DNA of 64,000 nucleotides from Aporrectodea caliginosa (lineage: Eukaryota; Annelida; Clitellata; Crassiclitellata; Lumbricidae). A program made the translations under genes and the position numbers. The notes beneath the pieces are model-generated. The model was not told where the DNA came from. It was given only the letters and a program-made list of their open reading frames with translations, and did no database searches. Location of the stretch: NCBI GenBank assembly GCA_020284085.1, contig JACEVL010000499.1:167001-231000 (forward strand). The letters are read 5' to 3'. Of this stretch, positions 46,839-57,254 are shown piece by piece; positions within the stretch are counted from its first letter, which is position 1, and the number at the start of each line of letters is the position of its first letter.

Positions 46839-48019
46839 CATATGTAAATATGTTTGTATATATATGTATTTATATATATACACATATATATACATATTTG
46901 GATCTAAGTATATATATGTATATATATGTGTGCATATGCATATATATATATATATATGTATATATATGTATGTATATATATATATGTAAATATGTATATA
47001 TATATGGTTTCTCAGTGAGTTGTGACGTTTCGAAGTAGGCCTATATTGCAACAAAAAAGTATTTGGCGTCCAGGGGTGCATGAACCCCACATAGTATACG
47101 GCGGTTTAAGGGTTAAGTTTAGGCCTACACCTGAATGAAATAGCCAACAAAAACGGCAACTAAGGTTTATCAATGACATGCAGACTATAGGCTATTTACA
47201 CAGAGGGGGATAATGTCCAGGGGATAATGTCCTACGCAAAATCGGGGGGACAATGTCGGGGGGGGACAATGTCCAGGGGGATAATGTCCTACGCAAAATC
47301 AGGGGGGGACAATGTCCGGGGGGACAATGTCCAGGGGGATAATGTCCTACGCAAAATCAGGGGGGACAATGTCCAGGGGGGGGACAATGTCCTGGGGGAC
47401 AATGTCCGGGGGGGGACAATGTCCGTTCCCCCCTATTGGGTTTACATAAGGTAAACCCAAAGAACAATAAATTGATAAGTAGGCCAAATCCAAATATCAA
47501 TGAAGACGTTGATGTTTTCTAATGAGGACCTACTGTCGATCTGATCAGTAGACGGCTACTTGGGGGGCGATAGCGCATTGGATAACACACTGGCGTAGAG
47601 AGCGAGAGGTACCGTGTTCGAGTCTCGTAGGGCGGACATGTTTTGTAGGCTGCCATTAGCGCCATGTATTGCAGGCTGTCTGTTCTGTTAGTAGTTAAGA
47701 TTGTTTCAATTGCATAACATGTAAATGTACAGCGCAGTGCGTTTGTCAGGCGCTTAATTAAAGAAAGATTATTATTATTATTATATGCTACCCGTTAAGT
47801 AGACAGACTTTTAGCGACTACCCTCCGCACAATATCAAATGCACGAGCAAGATTAACGGCAGAGATTAAACGATTCTACCTGCTTTCGTGATGGCTCCAG
47901 AGTTATCCTGATCAATACTACTGTTCGATAATGGCTTTGAACTCTGTCCCGACTCAATGCTGTTATCGTACACAGCGCCAGTAAGGTTTGGATCATTTGA
48001 TGCCATGTTGAGGCTACTA
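38427..48019 (-). CDS. Cation diffusion facilitator, Mn-CDF type, eight coding exons (cassette A start)
   Basis: Minus-strand exons: 48019-47880 (ATG at 48006), 46493-46391, 45796-45652, 44497-44341, 43829-43560, 42337-42215, 39390-39304 and 38725-38427 (stop). All junctions are GT-AG with compatible phases; the sum is 1311 bp, 436 aa. Family landmarks: a soluble N-terminus ending [17 protein letters not shown]1 [22 protein letters not shown]2 with LDSAVDL (DxxxD); [20 protein letters not shown]5 with AQDHRNDV (DxxxD); TM6 [19 protein letters not shown]; and a cytosolic domain with [17 protein letters not shown] and [11 protein letters not shown]. Two DxxxD motifs instead of HxxxD point to the manganese-transporting branch (known from plant MTP8-11). 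It probably exports Mn2+ or a related ion by H+ antiport from the cytosol into a compartment; this is inferred from family. The exon-5 loop is longer than in plant members. Confidence 0.93.
39037..39114 (+). mobile_element. LINE L2-type 3' tail
   Basis: GGTCTTTCGCACTGGCAGCG then TTTATAAATTAATAAA and (ATACA)n. It matches the 3' end of the LINE at 30000-30080. Confidence 0.7.
39560..39835 (+). mobile_element. Probable LINE 3' fragment
   Basis: A degenerate frame with ACTGCCAGTTGACCGAATAC, a Lys/Arg-rich stretch and WRESG at the end resembles C-terminal tails of decayed retroelement polyproteins. Identification is tentative. Confidence 0.3.
39985..41732. repeat. 27-bp pyrimidine-rich minisatellite, ~1.75 kb
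   Basis: About 64 units of CTCTCTTCCTCCCTTTCC + TCCATTTCG. Because the period is divisible by three and stops are rare, long ORFs appear in several frames on both strands ([18 protein letters not shown], and MEEREEESE or KWRKGRKRA on the minus strand). I treat these as repeat artefacts. It lies in the CDF intron between exons 39390 and 42215. Confidence 0.95.
41928..42115. mobile_element. hAT-type MITE, CAGTGGCGTAACGAAGG...CCTTCGTTACGCCACTG
   Basis: 188 bp with 8-bp duplications CTGACTAT (41920-41927 and 42116-42123) and 17-bp near-perfect inverted ends. A second copy is at 59880-60044. Confidence 0.95.
42338..43267. other. CDF intron, no other gene
   Basis: A+T-rich intron between exons 42337 and 43560. 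Dispersed ATCAATCAATCA is at about 42628 and a TTTATGATAACTG duplication at about 42510-42580. Confidence 0.5.
43268..43326 (+). mobile_element. LINE-type 3' tail with (GAAT)n
   Basis: CTTGAAGAGGTGCTATATAAATC followed by five GAAT repeats: the same 3'-end consensus as at 30040 but a different tail unit. Confidence 0.5.
43940..44215 (-). repeat. Partial duplicate of a CDF exon expanded by (TAA)n
   Basis: 43940-43972 resembles the end of exon 44497-44341 and its donor side (AAAAGTGAATTACCTCTAGG versus AAAAGTGAAGTACCTCTAGG). 44178-44210 resembles the part before it (GAACTCCACCAAAGT). Between them the equivalent of a few coding codons is replaced by about 200 bases of TAA repeat. The duplicate is not usable as an exon. 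Confidence 0.7.
45807..45955 (-). mobile_element. Second tRNA-type SINE family, block A copy (5' end replaced by GA repeat)
   Basis: The reverse strand contains box-B-like GGTTCAAACC and a body with GAGCAAATCCTC, as in the block-B copy. Its 5' box A region is replaced by the GA microsatellite. Confidence 0.6.
45956..46320. repeat. (GA)n / (GACA)n / (GGGA)n compound microsatellite
   Basis: About 120 bases of GA, then GACA repeats, a CACACA stretch, a short non-repeat bridge, and GGGA/GGAGGA repeats. It lies in a CDF intron and is followed by CCCAAGTCGGCATGTTTGC. Confidence 0.95.
46627..47434. mobile_element. Element with GGACATTGTCC-type ends and internal tandem repeats
   Basis: Present in block A and absent from block B (empty site TAGTCTACCCTATTACC at about 52494). 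The left end reads CTGGACATTGTCCCC and the right end has GGGGGGACAATGTCCG. The right portion (47213-47430) has tandem ~60-bp units with GGATAATGTCCTACGC. A (TA)n/TATATG microsatellite (46690-47005) lies inside. Class unknown. Confidence 0.65.
47560..47786 (+). mobile_element. tRNA-derived SINE, copy 3
   Basis: Box A TAGCGCATTGG, box B TGTTCGAGTCTC, the same body as the SINE at 18368, and a (TTA)n tail. Absent from block B, so it inserted after the duplication. Confidence 0.88.
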
Positions 48020-48426
48020 CTGTAACAGATAAACACAAATTAATTATTTTAGAATCATTATTCACGTGCTATGGTGTTTTATACCAGCCCTTGTTATTTT
48101 ATGTCTATGTCTTGAAAAATTACATAAGAAATTGTGGGTTCTATGTGAACTAAAATTTTTAATATTTTAAAACTTTTTATATGTGTAACTCTATAAATTA
48201 CTTACAGAGTACATTTGGGTGTTAAAATGTAATGTAGCGCAAATTCAAGTATTATTACCGTTATGACCAAATAACATGCGCGTACCCTGCAGCTAGGCTA
48301 TTTACTTATTTAGGTAGTGCCTTTAAAGAATTTAACAAATGTGCTAATAGTAATGATACTCCAGTGATCTGCGAGATACGCCTAGTCACGTTTCAGTGCT
48401 TTAGAGAGGCTCTCTAGAGTGCTGAA

Positions 48427-48503
48427 TAAATGTAATGTAATGTAATTGAACCTTTATATAGCGCCCTTCAAGATATCTACTCAGAGGCGCTCTCTGCGCT
48501 AGC
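48427..48503 (-). mobile_element. Reversed LINE-type 3' tail, (TAATG)n unit
   Basis: AATGTAATGTAATG then TTTATATAGCGCCCTTC; also present in block B at about 53302-53370, so it predates the duplication. Confidence 0.55.
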
Positions 48504-48813
48504 ATATAGGACCTATGATGTTAAATGTCATTACGAACGAATATAATTATTACATCAGTTAGCAAAGCAATACACAGTATAAGCTGAAAGAGTCACCAGT
48601 GGCGGGCCCGCGCACGCACGTAGAACCAACCAACCAACGGATTCCCGTCGAAAGCTGAAGATGGCATGGATGTTCAGAGTCTCTGCGCAAAGTCAAATCT
48701 ATAGAGTATAGACTATAGAGCAACGACAGGCGACAGCGTTCGCACACACGATGACGCTGCCGACGAGCAGTCCCTCACAGGTGGAAGATGTCAAGATACA
48801 GCGCATCCATGAA

Positions 48814-48995
48814 CATGGGCGTATTTAGGAAGGGGTTTACGTGTTCAAACCCCCAAAATAAGTTGTAAAATGTTTTATTCTATGCATTTATATGCGAAAT
48901 ACCATAAAAACCGAACTTTTTTCACGATTTTCAACGGAAATCCCCCTCCGAAAACTTAAAACTCCCTCCGAATTTTTTTTCTGGCTACGCCCCTG
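48814..48995. mobile_element. hAT-type MITE, CATGGGCGTA family, block A copy
   Basis: Flanked by TCCATGAA and TCCACGAA (48806-48813 and 48996-49003). The shared orthologous insertion is at 53679-53870 in block B. Confidence 0.88.
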
Positions 48996-49137
48996 TCCAC
49001 GAACGTAAATGAAGAGTATGACATTATTAATTCGCAACTTCTATATGGTGCTGATGATGCTGTAAGTAGCCTGTAACATGTAATCGTTCCAGAGCAATAC
49101 AGATTTTACATGAAACACAATCATGTCGTTTACCTTT

Positions 49138-49334
49138 CTGTGAGGAAATTGTCTTTTCCCGACGAGCTCATTGACGAATCCCGCTGGATTTATATGAAGG
49201 ACAAGTTCTAATCGTGGGTAAAGGTGACGATGCCCTTGGCTACTCTCTGACGCAGATGCATAAACAGGGTGACAATATAGCAGGCACTGCTGCCGATATT
49301 GCCAACTCCAAATTACTGAATTATGCACCAAAAG
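49138..49334 (-). other. Putative 5' (non-coding or alternative) exon of CDF cassette A
   Basis: A GAAAG|GTAAACG donor lies at 49137/49138, and the sequence upstream is well conserved with block B (54052-54279). A small ORF here (HNSVIWSWQYRQQCLLYCHP) is conserved in both blocks but does not join in an obvious frame to the ATG at 48006. An acceptor exists just before 48019. Confidence 0.4.
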
Positions 49335-49496
49335 CAGCTATTTAAAGGTCCACCTCTAAACTATGAAAGGGCGAGGTACAAGTAGGTAGATGTAGTCCAT
49401 AGATTAAGTAATTAAGTAAGGCTATCAGCATAATTAATCTTATGGATGATCAGTAGTCTTCTGATCAGTATACAGGGCAGTATACAGAACTGAAAA

Positions 49497-49850
49497 CATA
49501 GAGACAGACAGACAGAGGAAAAGTCAGAGACAGACAAACAGAGACAGACAGACAGAGAGCAAGGGAGGGAGGGAGGGAAGGAAGGAAGGGAAGATAGAGG
49601 GAGAGGGAGAGAGGGAGCGAGTGAGAGAGACAGACAGACAGTCAAACAGACAGACAGACAGACAGACATACAGAGACAGACAGGCATACAGAGACAGACA
49701 TACAGAGACAGACAGACATACAGAGACAGACAGAAACAGACAGAGACAGAATGAGAGACAGACAGAGACAGACAGAGAGACAGACAGAGAGACAGACAGA
49801 GACAGACAAGAGACAGACAGAGACAGACAGAGACAGAGAGAGAGAATACC
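49497..49850. repeat. (GACA)n/(GA)n microsatellite, block A
   Basis: GACAGACAGAGA-type repeats interrupted by GGAGGGAGGGAAGG. The block-B equivalent is at 54440-54705. Confidence 0.93.
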
Positions 49851-50587
49851 CGAGGACTTGTTTATAGGCCAACATGGAGATAAGAAAAGGCCTACATGGC
49901 GGACAAGAGGTTGTGTCTTCTTCTACTTGTCCTATATAGGGGACGGACAGGTCCAACAGGCCACGTTGCAGTCATGCTCAAAGCTTGCTGTACGGTCACT
50001 GTGATATTATAAATAAATATAAAAAATGTAAATCATATATATATATGTATGATTTATTATTATATATCTGTTTAATTTCTTTGATTTTGTTGAGTAGGGA
50101 TGGAATTCCCCTGCCGTCCATTTAGTTCTAGAAAATAACTTGCAAGTTTTGCTATATAGTTAAAGCAATTAGGCCCCTATTCAGCGGGACTTGTCCCTTC
50201 GGGTGTGCCCTTTGCACCCTCATACCATCTCTTCATAGATAAACTTCTGCAATAATAATTATTGTTTGTGAACTTTATATACTGTAGTTTCATGCTGTTA
50301 ATTTTGTTTTGTTTCTGGGATCAATAAATTGATTTGATTTGATTTTGATAAAATTATATACATATTATATAATGTATATTATTTATATATATGTAGGCCT
50401 ATATATACATTATATAATATTAATATGTATAGCTGGAATCAGGCCCTTGTACCAGAACTTCAGACGAGCCCAGGTTGCTATTTGTCTCGATCGAGTTCTA
50501 TACGGTTTCGCAAAATTGCCAAAATGCCAACTTAGATTCTGGCATTAGATCAATAGATTCATTTACAAAGTTCAATATAGGCTACTG

Positions 50588-50690
50588 TAATGTAATGTAA
50601 TTGGATACTTGCTCTAGCGCCTTTAAGTTCACTCACAAAAGAGCTGCATGCGCTGATCGAGTTCAGCGCTTTTTTCACCGTCTTATATAT
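50588..50690 (-). mobile_element. Reversed LINE/SINE-type 3' tail near the end of block A
   Basis: TGTAATGTAATTGGATACTTG then CTCTAGCGCC and GAGTTCAGCGC. Shared with block B at about 55139-55240. Confidence 0.45.
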
Positions 50691-51264
50691 AGGCCTAGAC
50701 GACGAAACAATCTCTTGTCCTGCATATAGGCCCCTTTTCCTTTTTTTAATTTATTCCCCCCCCCCCCATTTTTTTTTTAAGGGCCAAAATCCCCTTGATG
50801 GTGATGACACATTTTAGTTCAAATGTATTTCATTGAGTTACATCAGTGGCTAGTAGTCACACTCTACTTGCAAGAACCTCAAATGACAGGACATCCACTG
50901 AAATAGGCGTGCTAAATAAAACTTATAAAAATTAGCACAACCCAAGCTACACATTCACACTGGATAAATGTGTAGATGCATATCTGGTATGTCCTGGTTA
51001 GGATGTCCTACTCTGAGAGGCACTGTGACATAAAAGATGTTAGCTTGTATTACGCATGAAAAAATTACCAATACAGAAATGGTATGGCCAAGGACAACAA
51101 ATATTTCTATGTGCATGATGCATTGCTAGTGTTCTCAACAAAATAACTGACGAGCTAGTGATGGAAGCAACCAACATTTACGAACTATTATAGAAAATGG
51201 TGTTCATGGCAGGGAATTAATAGACGAGTTCAAATCACGCCAAAGTCTATGGCAGAACACTCAC

Positions 51265-52886
51265 AAAATTGATGGCAAATGTGATCTTTGCAACAGTTTG
51301 AGGTGAAAGCTTGGTCTTTTTCGTAACTGCATTTTCCGGATAATCTTCCAAGTTCAACTGGATGTCATCGATGGAACTCAGCAGCTCATTCTGTGCTTTG
51401 TAGTAACGCCTATCACACAGATGATGATAATTATTATTGTTACTACTAAACATTTATTAGGCGCCACTATCTAATGACCAAGCAACAATCGATGGTGGTG
51501 AGCAATTGTGAGTGAGGATTTGCTCAAGGCACATACACTGTAACCGTCTTACAACAGTAGGCCTAGGTTCGAACCCATGCTTTCCTATTACAAGGCAAAC
51601 GCTCTAACCAATGAGCTACTGTGTCCCACGTCTTCAGTAATGTAATTAGTAATTTATATAGCGCCACTCACAGCCATGGCCATTCAGTAGCGTTCCCACT
51701 TCCCAGCGCTAGAACCCGGAGAGAAGAAATAAGTTTTAAGAAGAGAGAGGTATGAAGACAGTGATCCAGATAGGATGTACAGTCTTACGCAGAGTGAAGG
51801 GAAGGGCATTCCATAAGGCCAATGATGGCAAAGGATCAAGTTTGAGCAATAGGCCTAGTGGTCAGTTTGAGCAATATTGGTCAGTTTGATAATGATAATA
51901 GGCTGACATTTTTCAATCAGATTTATTGAACTCTTGAACTCCCCATATGGCAGAGCAGTGTGGATCGCTAGTCTGTTTCACATACAGTTCAACCCATTAT
52001 CATTTAGCCCCATACTTCGTACTAGTTAAAATATAAAATACTTTATGAGAAACCATAGCAACAGTCAATAGCGTAGCTATGGAAACGCTGAATCTGCAAC
52101 TGCGTGATACCTGACCAAATCTTTAAAAAGAGGGGCATGCATGCTCAGAGCTTGGTAAAACGAGGAAAGGCTTCCACTGAGGGCCCCATTTGAGTACTCT
52201 GCAACAAAAGGGGCCAACAATTTGAAGCAATACCACTGGCTAAGTGTGCTGTGCTTACTTGATTTTCCTTGGTGCAGTCCGGTCATACGGAAGTTCATGG
52301 AGATGTCCGAGTGATGAACCACTTTGTTCACTTACAGCTACTGCGCAGTTTGACTCAAAATCTGACAAAAATAAGAACAGTAAAATAATGTAAATGACTA
52401 TCGGCCGTAGACTCCCAATGGAGGCATCTACAGCAAAAATGCTTTACATTGTCCACTTTGTCCAGTGTCTTTCCTCATCTTATAAGTTATAATAGTCTAC
52501 CCTATTACCTTATGTAAAAGAACGATAAGTACATGTAGGCCTAGGTCCTAATCCAAATGTGAATGCAGACTTTGACGTTTTATAATTATACATTAGGCCT
52601 ACATACAATTATCAGTATAGGCCTACGCGGCTATTTATATATATGTACTCAGTATAGACAGAATTTTAGGGACTAGGCCAACTTATCTCCGCACAATATC
52701 AAATGAAAGAGCAAGATTGACGTCAGATTACTATGAGAAACGATTCTACCTGCTTTCGTGATAGCTCCAGAGTTATCTTGATCGATACTGCTGTTCGATA
52801 AGGGCTTTGAACCCCCTTCTGACTCAATGCTGTTATCGTACACATAGCCAGTAAGGTTAGGATCATTTGATGCCATGCTGAGGCTA
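51265..52886 (-). CDS. CDF alternative 5' cassette B (three coding exons)
   Basis: Exons 52886-52750 (ATG at 52876), 52361-52259 and 51409-51265 match cassette A exons in length (127 coding, 103, 145) and phase and keep GT-AG sites. The protein segment differs at scattered positions (for example [14 protein letters not shown] versus [14 protein letters not shown], and [13 protein letters not shown] versus [13 protein letters not shown]). The third exon ends in phase 0, as does 45796-45652, so either could join exon 44497. No copies of downstream exons follow in block B. A transcript starting here would thus have to skip cassette A, giving a second N-terminus, or this is a non-functional partial duplicate. 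Open frames and intact splice sites favour use. Confidence 0.75.
51420..51625 (-). mobile_element. tRNA-derived SINE, second family, block B copy
   Basis: The reverse strand reads GTAGCTCATTGGTTAGAGCG (box A), then TGGGTTCGAACCTA (box B), a body with GAGCAAATCCTC, and a tail with AATAATAATTATC. Confidence 0.75.
51640..51800 (-). mobile_element. Reversed LINE/SINE 3' fragment
   Basis: GTAATGTAATTAGTAATTTA then TATAGCGCCACTC, and GCGCTAGAACCCGGAGAG; present only in block B. Confidence 0.4.
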
Positions 52887-53678
52887 CTACAGATAAACAC
52901 AAATTAACTATATTAGAATAAGGTTATTCATTATGATGTTTTATACCAGCCCTTGCTAGTTTGAATTCCAAAGTGATTTGATATTATGTTTATGTCTTGA
53001 AAAATCACATAAGAAATAATTATTGTGGGTTCTATGTGTATTAAAATTTTTAATATTTTACAGACTTTTATATGTGTAACTCTACAAATTACTTACAGAG
53101 TACATTTGAGTGTTAAAATGTAATGTAGCTGAAATTCGAGTAGGCCCTATTAGTACCGTTATGACCAAATAACATGCGTGTACAAGGCTATTTAGGTAGT
53201 GCCTTTAAAGAATTTAACAAAGGTGCTAATAGTAATGATACTCGAGTGATCTGCGAGATAGGCCTAGTCACGCTTCAGTGCTTCTTAAGTGCTGAATAAA
53301 TGTAATGTAATGTAATTGAACATTTATAGCGATCTTCAAGATATCTACTCAGAGGCGCTCTCTGCGCTAGCCTATATAGGCTATATATTGTTAAATGTCA
53401 TTACGAACGAATATAATTGTTACATCAGTTAGTAAAACAATGCACAGTAAGCTGAAAGTCACCAGTGGCGGGCCCGCGCACGGACGTAGAACCAACCAAC
53501 CAACGGATTCCCGTCGAAAGCTGAAGATGGCATGGATGTTCAGAGTCTCTGGGCCAAGTCAAATCTATGGAGTATAGAGCGACGACAGGTGACAGCGTTC
53601 GCAAACACGATGACGCTGCCGACGAGCAGTCCCTTAGGCCTACTAGTGGAAGATGTCAAGATACAGTGCATCCATGAA

Positions 53679-53870
53679 GTTGGGCGTATTTAGGGGGAGG
53701 TTAGGGGTTCAAACCCCAGAAATAAGTTGTAAAATGTTTTATTCTATGCATTTATATGCGAAATACCATAAAACCCGAACTTTTTTGACGATTTTCAATG
53801 GAAACCAACCCCGCCTCCCCCCGCCGAAAACTTAAAACCCCCTCCGAAATTTTTTCTGGCTACGCCCCTG
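53679..53870. mobile_element. hAT-type MITE, CATGGGCGTA family, block B copy
   Basis: Orthologous to 48814-48995; right duplication TCCACGAA at 53871-53878. Confidence 0.88.
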
Positions 53871-54051
53871 TCCACGAACGTAAATGAAGAGTAGGCCCCT
53901 ATGACATTATTAATTAGCAACTTCTATGGTGCCAAATTAATGCACAAGGTAGGCTATGAATTACCGATGATGCTGTAAGTAGCCTAACCTGTAAGATGTA
54001 ATCGTTCAAGAACAATACAGATTTTACATGAAACACAATCATGTCGTTTAC

Positions 54052-54279
54052 CTTTCTTTCTCGACTGACAAATTATCTGTAAAGAAACAGTCTTTTCCCG
54101 AGGAGCTCATTGACGAATCCCGCTGGATTTATACGAACGACAAGTGCAAATCGTGGGTAAAGGTGATGATGCCCTTGGCTACTCTCTGACACAGATGCGT
54201 AAACAGGGTGACAATATAGCAGGCACTGCTGCCGATATTGCCAACTCCAAATGACTGAATTATGCACCAAAGGCACGCT
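54052..54279 (-). other. Putative 5' exon of CDF cassette B
   Basis: Homologous to 49138-49334 with a GAAAG|GTAAACG donor near 54052. It shares the small ORF with altered C-terminus. Confidence 0.35.
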
Positions 54280-54439
54280 ATTTAAAGGTCCACCTCTAAA
54301 CTATGAAAGGGCGAGGTACAAGTAGGTAGATGTAGTCCATAGATTAAGTAGGCCTAAGCTATCAGCATAATTAATCTTATGGATGATCAGTAGTCTTCTG
54401 ATCAGTACAGGGCAGTACAGGGCAGTATACAGAACTGAA

Positions 54440-54705
54440 AACATAGAGACAGACAGACAGAGGCAAAGTCAGAGACAGACAGACAGAGAGCGAGGGAGGG
54501 AGGGAAGATCGAGGGAGAGTGAGAGAGTGAGTGAGTGATGAGAGAGACAGACAGTCAAACAGAGAGACAGACAGACAGAGAGACAGACATACAGAGACAG
54601 ACAGGCATACAGACATACAGAGACAGACAGAGAGAGACAGAGTGAGAGAGACAGAGATAGATAGATAGAGAGACACAGAGAGACAGAGAGAGACAGAGAG
54701 GTAAT
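54440..54705. repeat. (GACA)n/(GA)n microsatellite, block B
   Basis: Homologous to 49497-49850 but shorter and differently interrupted. Confidence 0.92.
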
Positions 54706-55374
54706 ACCAGAGATGGCATGTTTATAGGCTAACATGAAGATAAGAAAAGGCCTACATGGCGGACAAGAGGTTATGTCTTCATCTACTTGTCCTATATAGG
54801 GGACAGGTCCAACAGGCCACGTTGCAGTCATGCTCAAAGCTTGCTGTACGGTCACTGTGATATTATAAATAAATATAAAAAATGTAAATCATATATATAT
54901 GTATGATTTATTATTATATATATACATATTATATAATGTATATTATATATATATGTAGGCCTATATATACATTATATAATATGTATAGCTGGCCATCAAG
55001 CCCTTGTACCAGAACTTCAGACGAGCCCAGGTTGCTATTTGTCTCGAGTTCTATACAGTTTCGCAAAATTGCCAAAATGCCAACTTAGGTTCTGGCATTA
55101 GATCAATAGATTCATTTACAAAGTTCAATATAGGCTACTGTGATGTAATGTAATTGGATACTTGCTCTAGCGCCTTTAAGTTCACTCACAAAAGAGCTGC
55201 ATGCGCTGATCGAATTCAGCGCTTTTTTTCACCTTCTTATATATAGGCCTAGACGACGAAACAATCTATTGTCCTGCATATAGGCCTTTTCTTATCTCCA
55301 TGTCATCAACGTATATTAATATACGTCGATGTTCCATGTAGGCCAGCAAACATGCCCACTTGGGCATAGGTATC

Positions 55375-55510
55375 CCCTCCCCTCCCTCCCTCCTCCCTCC
55401 CCTCCCTCCCTCCCTCCCTCCGTCCCTCTCTGTCTGTCTCTGTCTGTCTCTGTCTCTCTCTGTCTGTCTCTGTCTCTCTCTCTGTCTCTCTCTGTCTGTC
55501 TGTCTGTCTG

Positions 55511-55609
<99 letters not shown>

Positions 55610-55612
55610 TTC
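55375..55612. repeat. (TCCC)n / (TGTC)n / (TC)n compound microsatellite
   Basis: Reverse-complement equivalent of 45956-46320, including the flank GCAAACATGCCCACTTGGGC (matching GTCGGCATGTTTGC at 46337-46350). Confidence 0.93.
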
Positions 55613-56580
55613 CTCTGCATTGTATGCTTGTGCATATGTCACTACGTACAGCGGCTATTCCACATGATGTTAAATGTATAACTAAGAATAGCTATGGCTT
55701 AGATATTTCGTCCATAAGCAAAACAATGCACACAAAAATCGGAAAGTCACCATGCAATGCGGCGCCCATTCTCAACAACGTGGATCGAGCCCATCAGCTG
55801 CCATCGACGTAGGCCCTATATATATATATATTAGGTGGACCATTGCCTTCTATAGATACTGACAGTATCTAGAAGGAAATGGCTGGAGTCAGCTGACTGG
55901 ACGTCTTAGAGAAAAGTAAAAGGCCAGAAACCCCGGACCACAGAAACGGTAGCGTTAAAATCAGTTCGTTTGTTAGCATGCGTGGGTGGATTTCTGGGTC
56001 CGAGAGCATAACCTTGTCGCCTACACTATTGGAATGGAAGGCCCGAAGCCCCAAACTATAGGGCCAGAATACAACGCGAGAAACTTTAAATAGTGCAAGA
56101 ATTAAGATACCACAAAATTAATGAAGAATATTTGCAGTTGCGTCAATTTCGCAAACAACGCAAAGGCCTATAGAGTATAGACTGTCACAGACGTTGTCTC
56201 TCAATGTCATCTTTTCCTCAGTATGGAGCAACAGCCGATCGCGTCGTGTGATGACGATTATAATATATTTTGTCAACGATCGAGCTCGATATAGGTCTAC
56301 GTGATTGTGTCCACATCTTTTTCACATCAGATGCGTGTATAATCATATGTACATAATGTGTCTGTACCAGCTGCTAGCAATTAAGAGCGGTCCATTTATC
56401 AAACGAATTAAATCTACATGCGCTCGATCAGTAACGAAGTATTGCAAATGCTTAGCAATGTAGGCTAAATGTAAATCCCCGAAATCTCTTTGACAATAAT
56501 AAAAACTCTGCTGTTGTTGGTAAACATAAAATTTAATCTGATGAAACTGAGAAATAGCCTAAAACAGATCTCGAGAAATC
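55613..56580. other. No gene seen
   Basis: Mixed-composition sequence with a TATATATATATATT tract near 55820 and no convincing ORF or RNA gene. It could hold upstream regulatory DNA of CDF cassette B. Confidence 0.35.
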
Positions 56581-56758
56581 CATGGGCGTAGCCAGAAAAA
56601 ATTTCGGAGGGGGTTTAAGATTTCGGGGAGGGGTTCCATTGAAAATCGTCGCAAAAGTCCAGGTTTTTTGTATTTTGCATGTAAAAGCATATAAAAAAAT
56701 TTCGGAAACTTATTTTGGGGGTTTGAACCCGTAAAACCACCCCCTAAATACGCCCATA
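56581..56758. mobile_element. hAT-type MITE, CATGGGCGTA family
   Basis: Starts CATGGGCGTAGCCAGAAAAA and ends CTAAATACGCCCAT. The target-site duplication is not recognisable. Confidence 0.8.
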
Positions 56759-56855
56759 AAGAAAACGCCTTAGTGTACTCCTATGGCCCGAGAAGTGCTT
56801 AACAGTTGCGTGAGGCTGTGAGCCAACCTCACTCAGCCACGTATAGCCTACAGCC

Positions 56856-56945
56856 ATCGTAATCGTAATCGTAAAAACTCGAGATTTCTACAGCGCCCAC
56901 AAAAGCGAAGTCGCGGAAACCAGCTTATTCACAGGCGCTTTATCA
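56856..56945 (-). mobile_element. Reversed LINE/SINE 3' tail with (ATCGTA)n
   Basis: ATCGTAATCGTAATCGTA followed by TTTCTACAGCGCCCACAAAA and AGGCGCTTTATC. Confidence 0.45.
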
Positions 56946-57254
56946 AAACAAAATCGATAGGCAGGGGTTCAAGATCCGGAGAGTCAGGCCATAAGGTGGA
57001 CATTATCCGAAATAATCTATTATGGCCTAGTAAAAGAATATTTTTTGTCATTTTTACAACCACTGAAAAAATTTAATTATAGGCTACTAGGCCTAAATAT
57101 TGATTAGGCCTAAATGAAAAGCGTCTAGGCCCTCTAGCCTAATAAGTCAATAACTACTTTAGCAAGCATCAGATACAAAGTGCCAACCAAAATTATGTGT
57201 GTGCGGTGCCTCGGCGTCTCACTTGTGTGAGCATAGTCGCCTTTGGCGCAATGC
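56946..57254. other. No gene seen
   Basis: Contains several TAGGCCTA-type motifs (about 57090-57110). It lies upstream of the truncated LINE. Confidence 0.35.

Larger units (their letters stand above)
45199..50740. repeat. Segmental duplication, block A (5' part of CDF gene)
   Basis: The block aligns with 50820-55295 in the same orientation from CAAATGTATTTCA to CTGCATATAGGCC. Coding exons, flanking introns, putative 5' exon, MITE and microsatellites are all shared. Block A additionally carries the GA microsatellite, the element at 46627-47434 and a SINE. Confidence 0.93.
50820..55295. repeat. Segmental duplication, block B (5' part of CDF gene)
   Basis: Direct tandem copy of 45199-50740, separated from it by about 80 bases of homopolymer-rich DNA (T and C runs). 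Divergence is moderate, and most indels are mobile elements or micro-insertions. Confidence 0.93.

Noticed and set aside
46653..47090. Tyr/Ile-rich ORFs on both strands
   Set aside because: Translations of a TATATG/TA microsatellite.
49041..49331. 96-codon minus-strand ORF as a separate protein
   Set aside because: It overlaps a likely 5' exon of the CDF gene, runs through a good donor site, and its C-terminus is not conserved in block B.
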